Shown here in pieces: positions 8,766-16,628 of a stretch of 45,794 nt of DNA (position 1 is its first letter; every line of letters begins with the position of its first letter). The position numbers and the translations under genes are program-made. This DNA is from Paracoccaceae bacterium (lineage in GTDB: Bacteria; Pseudomonadota; Alphaproteobacteria; Rhodobacterales; Rhodobacteraceae): contig JANQRE010000006.1 in the NCBI GenBank assembly GCA_028284705.1, positions 1 through 45,794 of the forward strand, given 5' to 3'. The notes beneath the pieces are model-generated. The model saw only the letters and a list, made by a program, of their open reading frames with translations, did not search any database and had not been told where the DNA came from.

Positions 8766-10315
8766 TCCGCGGCCACCCTTGTGACGTCGGGCACGAGTTT
8801 CGACAGCACTTCCGCCGAGGAGACGACCCCCGGCAGCCCGGCCCCGGGATGGGTGCCAGCGCCGACGAGATAAAGACCCGGCAGTTCCTCCGAAACGTTA
8901 TGCGGACGGAACCAGGCGCTTTGGAATATCCGTGGCTCGATGGAGAACCCGCAGCCATGCGGCGAGAGGTATCGGTCGCGGAACTCCAGGGGGGTGAAGG
9001 TCTCGGAAGCGGACAGATGGTCCTCGAACCCCGGGATCAGCTCTTTGTCCAGCACGGCGGCGACTTTCTGACGATAGGCCTCCCGCATATCGGTCCAATC
9101 GACGCCGTTGTCGAAATTCAGATGCGGCACCGGCGAGAGCGCATAAAATGTGTCATCCCCCGGTGGCGCGGCGCTGGGATCGGTCACGGTCGGGCGGTGA
9201 ACATAGAGGCTCATGTCATCGGCGAGTTTGCCCTTGATGAAAATGTCGTCCACCAGCCCCTTGTAACGCGGACCGTTCAGGATCGTATGGTGGCCGACAT
9301 CGGCCCATTTGCCTGCGGTGCCACGGGTTCCGAAATACCAGACAAAGAGGCTCATGGAATTGCGCGTGCGGTCCAGCCGTGCGGGCGTCCATCGTTTCTT
9401 CTTCTGTTTCAGGAGATGGCGATAGGTGTGACCGGCATCGGCGTTTGAGACGACGATATCAGCAGGAATGATCCGACCGCTGGTCAGCCTGACCCCTGCC
9501 GCACGCCCGTTCTTGGTGAGAATCTCGGCAACCTCGGCCTCATAGGTGACGATGCCGCCCTGATCCTGAATGACATTGACCATCGCCTCGGCGATTGCCG
9601 CAACGCCACCCATCGCATAGTGCACGCCATATTCTTTCTCGAGATGGCTCACGAGGATATACATCGACGTCACGCGAAACGGATCGCCACCGATGAACAG
9701 CGGGTGGAAGCTGAATGCCATGCGCAAGCGTTCGTCCCGGACGCGTTTGGCGGCATGTCCGTAAACCGACCGATCAGCCCGGAGCATGCCGAAGATTGGT
9801 AGAACCTTGATCAAGTCCCAGAGTTTGTTCATGGGACGGCGACCCAGATTTTCGAACCCGAATTCGTAACGCACCTCGCTGTCGCGGAGGAACCGGTCGT
9901 AGCCCGGCAAGTCGTCTGGCGATAGTTTCGCCACTTCGGCCCGCATGCCTTCATCGCTACCAGTCGCTTTGAAAGTGCTGCCGTCCGGGAAGCGGATTTC
10001 GTAGAACGGATCGAGCGATTTCAGATCGACATCGGCGTCAAAATCCCGCCCGCAGGCCTGCCAAAGCTCCCGAAACACCTGCGGCACGGTCACAATCGTC
10101 GGTCCAAGGTCAAACCTGTGCCCGTTCTGCCAAAGGCACGAGCCGCGCCCGCCTGGACTGTCCAGCCGATCAACCACTTCCACGCGATAGCCCTTTGCGC
10201 CAAGGCGCATCGCGGCGGCAAGACCGCCCAGACCTGCGCCAATCACAACGGCCATCGGTTGATTGGGGGCAGAGTCCGGGCTGTCAAAATGCGGGTCGAC
10301 TCTGGTCATTTCCAT
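8762..10315 (-). CDS. crtI: Phytoene desaturase CrtI
   Basis: FAD-dependent desaturation of phytoene to neurosporene (three steps in this pathway). The N-terminal FAD motif VIGAGLGGLAA is at about residues 24-34, followed by GGRG and DLGPTIVT. The C-terminal motif LVGAGTHPGAGLPGV is near residue 487. The start is an ATG at 10315 or 10309 (517 or 515 residues); neither has a strong Shine-Dalgarno. The open frame continues far upstream to 11029, but that part is antisense to crtA. The gene diverges from crtA across a region with two PpsR-type sites, the nearer only 14 bases from the start, so it likely overlaps the crtI promoter or leader. Confidence 0.95.
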   Translation of the reverse strand: MEMTRVDPHFDSPDSAPNQPMAVVIGAGLGGLAAAMRLGAKGYRVEVVDRLDSPGGRGSCLWQNGHRFDLGPTIVTVPQVFRELWQACGRDFDADVDLKSLDPFYEIRFPDGSTFKATGSDEGMRAEVAKLSPDDLPGYDRFLRDSEVRYEFGFENLGRRPMNKLWDLIKVLPIFGMLRADRSVYGHAAKRVRDERLRMAFSFHPLFIGGDPFRVTSMYILVSHLEKEYGVHYAMGGVAAIAEAMVNVIQDQGGIVTYEAEVAEILTKNGRAAGVRLTSGRIIPADIVVSNADAGHTYRHLLKQKKKRWTPARLDRTRNSMSLFVWYFGTRGTAGKWADVGHHTILNGPRYKGLVDDIFIKGKLADDMSLYVHRPTVTDPSAAPPGDDTFYALSPVPHLNFDNGVDWTDMREAYRQKVAAVLDKELIPGFEDHLSASETFTPLEFRDRYLSPHGCGFSIEPRIFQSAWFRPHNVSEELPGLYLVGAGTHPGAGLPGVVSSAEVLSKLVPDVTRVAAE

Positions 10316-10328
10316 GCCAGCGTAGTGC

Positions 10329-10346
10329 TGTCTAGTTTTGTTGACA
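10329..10346. promoter_or_regulatory. PpsR/CrtJ operator next to crtI
   Basis: Perfect TGT-N12-ACA, also fitting TGTC-N10-GACA, 14 bases upstream of the crtI start. It pairs with a second site at 10412-10429, with 65 bases between the two. In Rhodobacter the crtA-crtI region is a known case of CrtJ bound at two distant sites, so cooperative binding by looping is inferred here. Confidence 0.83.
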
Positions 10347-10411
10347 ATAGTGCAGAAGCTTAAGTTTTTCGCGTACTTTCGACGCAGGGTCTTTGCCAAG
10401 TCGAAAAAATG

Positions 10412-10429
10412 TGTCAGTCTAAGTTTACA
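10412..10429. promoter_or_regulatory. PpsR/CrtJ operator next to crtA
   Basis: Perfect TGT-N12-ACA about 22 bases upstream of the apparent crtA initiation region. It also overlaps the first in-frame ATG of crtA (10409), which argues against that ATG being the true start. A repressor here would cover the crtA leader or promoter. Confidence 0.78.
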
Positions 10430-10438
10430 TTTGGCATC

Positions 10439-10453
10439 GGGAGAGTCGCCATC
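10439..10453 (+). promoter_or_regulatory. Ribosome binding site and apparent ATC initiation codon of crtA
   Basis: GGGAG at 10439-10443 is followed, after 7 bases, by an in-frame ATC at 10451. The codons after it read ETVSLSLFRF, which matches from memory the first residues of CrtA proteins (Met-x-x-Val-x-Leu-Thr-Leu-Phe-Arg). The nearest canonical starts are ATG 10409, with no Shine-Dalgarno, and GTG 10460, 16 bases from it. Confidence 0.5.
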
Positions 10454-11173
10454 GAAACCGTGAGCCTCAGCTTGTTCAGGTTTGCGACGCCATGGGCGCG
10501 CCTTTGGGCGTTTGCTCAGATGGGCGCGGCGCGATTGTCTTTGCCAAAGACGCCTGGGATCGGCTTCTGGAAACTTTTGGGCAGCGGTATCAATGAGGGC
10601 TTCACGCCCACGGCAATCCCGCGCGTCTTCGCGATCCTCGCGACTTGGCCGGACGAGGCAACCGCGCGCAAACAGACCGCTGAGGCGCAGACCTATCAAC
10701 GCTTTCGACAGCACAGCTCCGAGGATTGGACGATCTTTCTGGCCACGACGTCCGCCCGCGGTGAGTGGTCCAAACAGGCTCCGTTCCGTGCCGAGGCGCA
10801 GCCTGCCCCGAACGCTCCTTTGGCGGCACTGACACGGGCAACTTTGAAGCCGCAAAAATCGTGGCGATTCTGGAAACGCGTTCCGGAGATCAGTGACGTG
10901 ATCGGCGACGATCCCAATGTCCTTTTCAAGATCGGGGTCGGCGAGGTTCCCCTTCTCCATCAGGTGACCTTTTCGATCTGGCCTGACACAGCAACAATGG
11001 CCGAATTCGCGCGCCGCGACGGACCTCATGCCCGAGCCATTCAGGCTGTGCGAGACGAGGATTGGTTCGCCGAAGAGCTTTATGCCCGCTTTAACGTTCT
11101 GGGTTTCTCGGGCGATTGGGCCGAAACAGACCCTGATTTACGCCAGATGTCCCCCATGGAGGTCACCCCATGA
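10451..11173 (+). CDS. crtA: Spheroidene monooxygenase CrtA
   Basis: Oxygen-dependent conversion of spheroidene to spheroidenone, which gives aerobic cells their pink-red colour. The protein is about 240 residues from the apparent start, matching the family length. Recognisable segments are VSLSLFRF at the N-terminus, FWKLLGSGINEGFTP, FAILATWPDEATAR, and FKIGVGEVPLLHQVTFSIWPD near the middle-to-end. The start is uncertain: alignment with the family and the Shine-Dalgarno point to an ATC at 10451, while the first canonical start is ATG 10409 (254 residues), which lies within a PpsR operator. The stop overlaps the bchI ATG by 4 bases, so crtA leads a crtA-bchIDO operon as in Rhodobacter. Confidence 0.92.
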   Translation: METVSLSLFRFATPWARLWAFAQMGAARLSLPKTPGIGFWKLLGSGINEGFTPTAIPRVFAILATWPDEATARKQTAEAQTYQRFRQHSSEDWTIFLATTSARGEWSKQAPFRAEAQPAPNAPLAALTRATLKPQKSWRFWKRVPEISDVIGDDPNVLFKIGVGEVPLLHQVTFSIWPDTATMAEFARRDGPHARAIQAVRDEDWFAEELYARFNVLGFSGDWAETDPDLRQMSPMEVTP

Positions 11174-12174
11174 CGCAACCATTCCCCTTCTCCGCGATCG
11201 TCGGTCAGGACGACATGAAGCGCGCCATGATACTGACCGCGGTAGACCCAACGATTGGGGGCGTTTTGGTATTTGGCGACCGCGGCACGGGGAAATCAAC
11301 CGCTGTGCGGGCGCTCGCGGCTCTTCTGCCCCCGATCAAAGCCGTCAAAGGTTGCCCCTATAACTCGGAGGATCTGCACGAATGCCCCGATCCTGAGATC
11401 TTGGAAGATACCAAAATCGTCGAAAAACCGACCCCGGTCGTCGATCTGCCACTGGGTGTGACCGAGGATCGGGTCGTTGGCGCATTGGATATTGAACAGG
11501 CTCTAACACAAGGCAAAAAGCAGTTTGAACCCGGATTGTTAGCGCGCGCGCATCGCGGCTATCTATATATCGACGAGGTCAATCTGCTTGAGGATCATGT
11601 CGTTGATCTGCTGCTGGATGTGGCTGTCTCTGGCGAGAATGTCGTTGAGCGCGAAGGGCTATCGATCCGCCATGCGGCGAAGTTCGTGCTGGTTGGGTCC
11701 GGCAACCCCGAAGAAGGTGAATTGCGGCCGCAATTGCTAGATCGGTTCGGATTGTCAGTCGAGGTCACCTCGCCCGAGGACATCAAAACCCGGATTGAAG
11801 TGATCCGCAGGCGCGACGCCTATGAAACCGACAACAAGGCCTTCATGCGACGCTGGCGCGGCGAGGATACCAAGCTGCGGAAGCGGATTTTGACTGGGCG
11901 TGAGCGACTGGCCTCCGTAAAAGCCGATGGTTCGATCCTGGAGGAATGCGCGAAGCTCTGCATCGCGCTGGGCTCCGATGGGTTGCGCGGCGAATTAACC
12001 TTGTTGCGCGCCGCGCGGGCTCTGGCCGCTTTCGAGGGCGCCGATGCGGTGACCCGCGATCATCTGCGCCTTGTGGCACCCTCCGCACTGAGCCATCGGT
12101 TGCGCCGTGATCCGCTGGACGAGGCGGGATCGACAACCCGGGTGAAACGTGCGGTCGAGGAGGTGCTTGCGTGA
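11170..12174 (+). CDS. bchI: Magnesium chelatase ATPase subunit BchI
   Basis: AAA+ motor subunit of magnesium chelatase, which inserts Mg2+ into protoporphyrin IX as the first committed step to bacteriochlorophyll; it works with BchD and BchH. Walker A GDRGTGKS is at about residues 36-43 and Walker B YLYIDEVNLL at 131-140; the arginine-rich sensor region follows (LLDRFGLSVEV). At 334 residues it is the normal size. It overlaps crtA at the start and bchD at the end by 4 bases each (ATGA and GTGA), which indicates coupled translation. BchH is not in the window. Confidence 0.97.
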   Translation: MTQPFPFSAIVGQDDMKRAMILTAVDPTIGGVLVFGDRGTGKSTAVRALAALLPPIKAVKGCPYNSEDLHECPDPEILEDTKIVEKPTPVVDLPLGVTEDRVVGALDIEQALTQGKKQFEPGLLARAHRGYLYIDEVNLLEDHVVDLLLDVAVSGENVVEREGLSIRHAAKFVLVGSGNPEEGELRPQLLDRFGLSVEVTSPEDIKTRIEVIRRRDAYETDNKAFMRRWRGEDTKLRKRILTGRERLASVKADGSILEECAKLCIALGSDGLRGELTLLRAARALAAFEGADAVTRDHLRLVAPSALSHRLRRDPLDEAGSTTRVKRAVEEVLA

Positions 12175-13856
12175 CATCCGCGCCAACAGCCTGGGACCGC
12201 GCCCGACTGGCGCTCTCCCTGCTGGCGATCGATCCCGATGGCTTGGGCGGCATCTGGATGCGCGCACGCGCTGGCGTATCACGGGACCGGTTTGTCGCTG
12301 CACTCGCCAGCGCTTTCCCAAAGACGGACATTCATCGATTGCATCCCGCAATCTCCGACGATCAGCTTTTTGGTGGTGTTGACCTCACTGCGACGCTGGA
12401 TGCCGGCCAAACCGTGATGTCGCGCGGTATTTTGAACGATGATGGCTCGGTTTTGTTGCTCACCATGGCCGAACGGTCCGAGGAAGACTTCGCCGCAAAG
12501 ATCTGTCACGCGCTGGATCGGCGCAGCCAGATCGTGATCGCGCTCGATGAAGGATTAGAAGAAGAGGCCGTGCCGGGCCGTTTGAGCTCGCGACTGGCGT
12601 TTCATATCGACTTTGACGGTTTGACACATCGCGACTGCCTAGCTTTCGAGGTTGATGCGGATGCTCTTGAGATCGCGCAACGCAATCTGGCGCGGATTGC
12701 GATCCCCGCCGAGATGATCACAGACACGACGACGGTTGCCGCGCGACTCGGCATCGCGGACCCTCGTGCCGCGCTCTTTACACTCCGCGCCGCGCGCGCG
12801 CTTACGGCGCTGAAGCGCGGGGATGTGATCACAAATGAGACGCTCGCGGACGTCATGCAATTTGTCCTTGGACCGCGCGCGATGCAGTGGCCAGAGGCTG
12901 CGGAAGAGCCAGAAACTCAAGCGGATCAGCAACCGCAGGAAGAGACAGAAACAGAGTCTAATTTGCCTGAAAACGAGATTCTGCCATTACAAGATGTGTA
13001 CCTCGATACGATTGCCGCTTCTCTGCCTGCGGATGTACTAGATCGCCTGAAATCAAGACAACAGACCGCGGGTCGCGCCACAGGCTCGGGCGCGGGCGAG
13101 AAGCGCAAAGGTAATCGACGGGGGCGACCGAAACCGTCGCGGCGCGGGCGCTTGGGAAGTGCCGCGCGAGTCGATCTGGTGGCAACGCTGCGCGCTGCCG
13201 CACCCTGGCAGAAGATGCGGCGCGATGCGCCATTTGCGCCCGACAAAGCCGTACATGTGAGGGCCTCGGACATTCGGCTCAAACAGTTTGAGGACCATAG
13301 CGATCGCCTGCTGATTTTTGTTGTAGATGCGTCGGGGTCAGCCGCTCTGGCACGACTGGCCGAGGCAAAGGGCGCCATCGAGCTGCTTCTGGCGGAGGCC
13401 TATGCGCGGCGGGATCATGTCGCCCTGATCGCCTTTCGGGGGGAGAGCGCCGATCTGATGCTGCCACCAACCCGATCATTGGTGCAAACAAAGCGGCGGC
13501 TCGCAAGTCTGCCGGGAGGCGGCGGAACGCCGTTGGCAGCGGGTCTTGAAGCGGCGCTCAGCCTTGCGGCCTCGACGAAATCGAAAGGTTTGACCCCGAC
13601 AATCGCCCTTCTGACCGATGGGCGCGCCAATATCGCCTTGGACGGGAATGCAAACCGCACGGAGGCTGTGGAGGATGCCCAGAAGATGGCGCAGCTCATT
13701 CGGGCAAAGCAGACGCCCGCGCTGGTGATCGATACGGGCATGCGCCCGACGGCGTCACTGAAAGACCTCGCTCAGGACCTGGACGCCACTTATCTGCCGC
13801 TTCCGCGCGCCGATGCGCATCGCGTCAGCCAGGCCGTGGAAGCCGTGCTTGAGTAA
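12171..13856 (+). CDS. bchD: Magnesium chelatase subunit BchD
   Basis: Scaffold subunit of magnesium chelatase that forms the double-ring complex with BchI. The 561-residue protein has three parts: a degenerate AAA+-like domain (about 1-240), an acidic Glu/Gln/Pro-rich linker (about 243-272) followed by a strongly basic stretch (about 310-328), and a C-terminal integrin I/von Willebrand A domain. The MIDAS motif DASGS is at about residues 386-390. The AAA+ part lacks a recognisable Walker A, as is usual for BchD of proteobacteria. The start is GTG, overlapping the bchI stop. It is followed after 3 bases by bchO. Confidence 0.96.
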   Translation: MTSAPTAWDRARLALSLLAIDPDGLGGIWMRARAGVSRDRFVAALASAFPKTDIHRLHPAISDDQLFGGVDLTATLDAGQTVMSRGILNDDGSVLLLTMAERSEEDFAAKICHALDRRSQIVIALDEGLEEEAVPGRLSSRLAFHIDFDGLTHRDCLAFEVDADALEIAQRNLARIAIPAEMITDTTTVAARLGIADPRAALFTLRAARALTALKRGDVITNETLADVMQFVLGPRAMQWPEAAEEPETQADQQPQEETETESNLPENEILPLQDVYLDTIAASLPADVLDRLKSRQQTAGRATGSGAGEKRKGNRRGRPKPSRRGRLGSAARVDLVATLRAAAPWQKMRRDAPFAPDKAVHVRASDIRLKQFEDHSDRLLIFVVDASGSAALARLAEAKGAIELLLAEAYARRDHVALIAFRGESADLMLPPTRSLVQTKRRLASLPGGGGTPLAAGLEAALSLAASTKSKGLTPTIALLTDGRANIALDGNANRTEAVEDAQKMAQLIRAKQTPALVIDTGMRPTASLKDLAQDLDATYLPLPRADAHRVSQAVEAVLE

Positions 13857-13859
13857 CCC

Positions 13860-14720
13860 ATGGATTGGGCACGATGGCGCGATACTTGGCCGAATGCCGA
13901 TATCAGTGAGTTTGTGAGCGTCGGCGCGCTGCGCTGGCATACGCAAAGGAAGGGTCAGGGGCCCGAATTGTTGCTCATGCATGGTGCGGGTGCGTCGACG
14001 CACAGCATGGCTACGCTTTTCGCGAAACTGACGCCAGATTTTACAGTGACCGCGCTAGATTTGCCGGGGCATGGCTTCACCGATCAACCGGATAAGAAAC
14101 GTCTAGGCTTAGATGAAATGACCGCTGATCTGCACACTTTTCTGCAGAAACAGGGTCTGATTCCGGAGTTTATCGTTGCGCACTCCGCCTCGGCCTCCAT
14201 CGCGATGCGCCTTTGCTTGGATCATCGGGAATATGCCGAGACAAAGATCGTCTCCCTTAACGGCGCCTTGGGCAATTTCCGCGGGATCGCCGGCACGCTC
14301 TTTCCGATCTTTGCGAAGATGCTCGCGGCGGGTCCCTTTACTGCGCAGCTATTCTCGACCATGGGGCAGTCGCGGGCGCGGGTCGCAAGTGTATTGCGTT
14401 CCACCGGCAGTGAGGTCTCGGAGGAGAGCCTGACCTGCTATCACGCGCTGATGTCTGATGCGGGACATGTGGGCAACACGCTGTCGATGATGGCAAACTG
14501 GTCACTGGATCGCCTGCTTCTTGAACTGCCACAGCTTCAGAACGAAGTGGTTCTGATTGCCGGGGATAAGGACCTCGCCGTGCCACCCGACACCGCTGAT
14601 ATCGTTGCGAAAAAGTTGCCGAATGCGCAGGTCGTGCATGTCGCGGAGTATGGCCACCTGCTGCACGAGGAGGCGCCCGAAGAAGTAAATCGGCTGATTC
14701 GCAACGCTATCCTTGGTTAA
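13860..14720 (+). CDS. bchO: Alpha/beta hydrolase BchO
   Basis: Alpha/beta-hydrolase of the BchO family, encoded with magnesium chelatase genes in purple bacteria; its precise reaction is not established, though a role around Mg insertion is proposed from context. The oxyanion region HGAGASTHSM (about 41-50), the nucleophile elbow VAHSASA (Ser at about 109, in AHSAS form rather than GxSxG) and a late GHLLHEE histidine are visible, so a catalytic triad is likely. The 286-residue protein starts at an ATG 3 bases after bchD. It is the last recognised photosynthesis gene in the window; unrelated housekeeping genes follow. Confidence 0.92.
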   Translation: MDWARWRDTWPNADISEFVSVGALRWHTQRKGQGPELLLMHGAGASTHSMATLFAKLTPDFTVTALDLPGHGFTDQPDKKRLGLDEMTADLHTFLQKQGLIPEFIVAHSASASIAMRLCLDHREYAETKIVSLNGALGNFRGIAGTLFPIFAKMLAAGPFTAQLFSTMGQSRARVASVLRSTGSEVSEESLTCYHALMSDAGHVGNTLSMMANWSLDRLLLELPQLQNEVVLIAGDKDLAVPPDTADIVAKKLPNAQVVHVAEYGHLLHEEAPEEVNRLIRNAILG

Positions 14721-14731
14721 CGCCTGCGATA

Positions 14732-14760
14732 TTGAGAAATGCCTATCGCGATGTTATCTT
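14732..14760 (+). promoter_or_regulatory. Candidate promoter for rsfS-rlmH
   Basis: TTGAGA (14732-14737), 17 bases, then TATCTT (14755-14760) resembles a sigma-70 promoter (5/6 and 4/6 matches to TTGACA and TATAAT). It lies just after bchO and about 60 bases before rsfS, where a separate promoter for the housekeeping pair is expected. Sequence resemblance only. Confidence 0.45.
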
Positions 14761-14804
14761 TTGGACATGGCTGAGCGCCGCAGCCCTTTTCAACGGCGCG
14801 CTGC

Positions 14805-14823
14805 AAAGGAGGTTTGAGCACTG
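14805..14823 (+). promoter_or_regulatory. Strong ribosome binding site with a CTG start codon (rsfS)
   Basis: AAAGGAGG at 14805-14812 is the strongest Shine-Dalgarno noticed in the window. After 8 bases comes CTG at 14821, in frame with rsfS; an in-frame TGA at 14815-14817 rules out any earlier start. The next ATG (14908) has no comparable Shine-Dalgarno. Confidence 0.55.
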
Positions 14824-15237
14824 TCTCAACATGCGAATGCGGTCGATACAAAGACCGCGCCCAGTGCCGCAACAGCGCGGACGAGCGATCAGACGCAAGC
14901 CAAGTCGATGCTTGATCTGGTTATGACCTCTCTCACCGAAGACAAAGCCGAGGATATCGTGCAGATTGATCTGCGCGGGCGCTCCGAGATTGCCGACTAC
15001 ATGGTGATCTGTTCGGGGCGCTCGACTCGGCAGGTCTCCGCTCTGGCAGAGAAACTCGTGGAGCGCTGCAAGGCAGAAACCGGTCACACGGCCCGGGTCG
15101 AAGGCAAATCCCAAGGCGATTGGGTGCTGATCGACACCGGCGATGTGGTTGTTCACATTTTCCGCCCCGAAGTGCGCGAGTTCTATCAGCTCGAGAAGAT
15201 GTGGCTTCCCGCAGGATCTGCTGCGACCGATCGCTAA
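14821..15237 (+). CDS. rsfS: Ribosomal silencing factor RsfS
   Basis: Binds ribosomal protein L14 on the large subunit and blocks subunit joining when nutrients are short. The core reads DKAEDIVQIDLRG, YMVICSGRSTRQV, VEGKSQGDWVLIDTGDVVVHIF and FYQLEKMW, which is diagnostic for RsfS/Iojap. I start it at CTG 14821 because of the strong Shine-Dalgarno AAAGGAGG 8 bases upstream, giving 138 residues. The ATG at 14908 would give 109 residues with an intact core but no Shine-Dalgarno. It is followed without a gap by rlmH (TAAATG), a common bacterial pairing. This is the first gene past the photosynthesis cluster. Confidence 0.93.
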   Translation: MSQHANAVDTKTAPSAATARTSDQTQAKSMLDLVMTSLTEDKAEDIVQIDLRGRSEIADYMVICSGRSTRQVSALAEKLVERCKAETGHTARVEGKSQGDWVLIDTGDVVVHIFRPEVREFYQLEKMWLPAGSAATDR

Positions 15238-15708
15238 ATGCGCATCCAGATCTGTGCCGTAGGACGGCTCCGCACCGGGCCGGAACACGATCTGGTGTCC
15301 AACTATCTCACAAGGTTTGACAAAGCAGGGCGTCAGCTTGGGCTGGGGCCTGCGCGGGTTGTGGAGGTTGAGGACAAACGCGGTGCCGGATCGGCGGCCG
15401 AGGCGGAGTTACTGCGCCGCGCGATTCCCGACCAAAACCCGGTCTGGTGTTTGGATGAACGCGGTACGCAGATGACCTCGCCCGATTTCGCCCAAGCCAT
15501 CGCGAGACTGCGGGATGCCGGGATCAGTGAACTCAGCTTCGCCATCGGGGGTGCCGATGGTTTGACCAAAGAGTTTCGGAGCGGCACCGCGAAACAAATC
15601 TCCTTCGGCAAACTGGTCTGGCCCCATGCGCTCGCCCGAGTGATGTTGGCAGAGCAGATTTACCGTGCCGCCACCATCCTGAGTGGCAGCCCCTATCACC
15701 GCGCCTGA
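15238..15708 (+). CDS. rlmH: 23S rRNA (pseudouridine1915-N3)-methyltransferase RlmH
   Basis: Methylates pseudouridine 1915 of 23S rRNA on assembled 70S ribosomes using S-adenosylmethionine. The 156-residue SPOUT protein has the typical deep-knot motifs FAIGGADGLT and the C-terminal LVWPHALARVMLAEQIYRA followed by GSPYHRA. The ATG follows the rsfS stop directly, so the pair is an operon. A short inverted repeat and a convergent gene follow, so transcription probably ends there. Confidence 0.97.
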   Translation: MRIQICAVGRLRTGPEHDLVSNYLTRFDKAGRQLGLGPARVVEVEDKRGAGSAAEAELLRRAIPDQNPVWCLDERGTQMTSPDFAQAIARLRDAGISELSFAIGGADGLTKEFRSGTAKQISFGKLVWPHALARVMLAEQIYRAATILSGSPYHRA

Positions 15709-15721
15709 CTACCGCACGGTA

Positions 15722-15741
15722 GGGTTAAGATTTGTTAACCC
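15722..15741. terminator. Inverted repeat between convergent rlmH and the esterase-like gene
   Basis: GGGTTAA, 6 bases, TTAACCC: a perfect 7-base stem between two converging genes, overlapping the stop codon of the minus-strand gene. There is no clear T-run, so termination on either strand is an inference from position. Confidence 0.4.
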
Positions 15742-16445
15742 AGTCCTGAAAGAAACGCCGCGCTTTGTTTCTCGCGATGCATATCGCTCATGCCTCGCGA
15801 CACCGCCTGGAACACAAGCGCGAATTTCTCACCCGGGCGTTCGCCAATCAGGGTATTGGCGAAGGCGGCCAGGGCAGAGCTGTGCGGCGCGGCATCGGTG
15901 ATGTGATGCACGACGGGCGTGCCCGCATCCAGCCAAATCGCCTGCACCGCATCATCCTCCAAAACCTGTTCCGGGGTCAGACTGTCATGGACTTGGCTGT
16001 GCAGGCGCACGACTTCCGATTGTCCCCAGAGCGCAATGACATGTCCAACGCCGAACCGCGTGGTCGTCATGGCCCGCACGAAGGGTTCGGACTGCACCCG
16101 CACCTCGACACGCACCCAGCCGGGGCGTCGCGGCGATGTCACGGTCGCGGTCCAATCTCCATTCGGATCAGCGGTTGTCAGGGTTTCCCAGCTTGTGGGG
16201 CTCTCGCCCTCAGGCAACAATCGAACCTCGATGGGTTCATCAGGTGTCGCCGTGCCGCTCAGGCCGATGGTCGCAAGGTTGCGTCCCACCGCAACGCCGC
16301 TATCAAACAACGTCTTGTCGCGGGTGAATTCATTGATGGAAATCGTGGTGGTTGGAGTTTGCGAGGTCGACTTCGGCGCGGCCGCCGTCGCCACACTCAG
16401 TCCCAGCATGAAGAGCATAAGTATCGCCTTTGTTCTATGTGCCAC
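15735..16445 (-). CDS. Secreted SGNH/sialate-esterase-like protein, probably truncated at the C-terminus
   Basis: A 236-residue exported protein. From the GTG at 16445 it begins with a positively charged n-region and a hydrophobic core (ILMLFMLGLSV) ending in ATAAA, a typical signal peptide. ATG 16418, with AAAGG upstream, is an alternative start. A beta-rich region follows, with DPNGDWTATV suggesting Ig-like folds, and then VIALWGQSE, which resembles the first block (GQSN) of SGNH/sialate O-acetylesterase domains. The frame stops about 100 residues after that block, directly against rlmH, so the later catalytic Asp-His block is absent. I infer a 3'-truncated member of an exopolysaccharide-associated esterase family. 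The family assignment is tentative. Confidence 0.6.
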   Translation of the reverse strand: MAHRTKAILMLFMLGLSVATAAAPKSTSQTPTTTISINEFTRDKTLFDSGVAVGRNLATIGLSGTATPDEPIEVRLLPEGESPTSWETLTTADPNGDWTATVTSPRRPGWVRVEVRVQSEPFVRAMTTTRFGVGHVIALWGQSEVVRLHSQVHDSLTPEQVLEDDAVQAIWLDAGTPVVHHITDAAPHSSALAAFANTLIGERPGEKFALVFQAVSRGMSDMHREKQSAAFLSGLG

Positions 16446-16628
16446 GCCCCGGAGGCGGTCCGGGTCAACGTCACACAGATGGGCAACACACCACCTGATC
16501 GGGGCGATACAATTGTCTCGAATTAAAGGCAGATCGAGCATGCCTCGCATCCGCCAAACGCGGCGCTTCCTATCACAAAGTCCTAGCCTGTTGCGGAAAC
16601 CGAGAATATGCCGCACGCCGATCCGAGA

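Noticed and set aside
10316-11029. Upstream extension of the crtI open frame (to 755 residues)
   Set aside because: This part is antisense to crtA, shows no domain, and the CrtI FAD motif sits at the normal distance from the 10315 start.
14767-14817. 16-codon ORF upstream of rsfS
   Set aside because: No Shine-Dalgarno and no sign of attenuation structure; its stop merely precedes the CTG start of rsfS.
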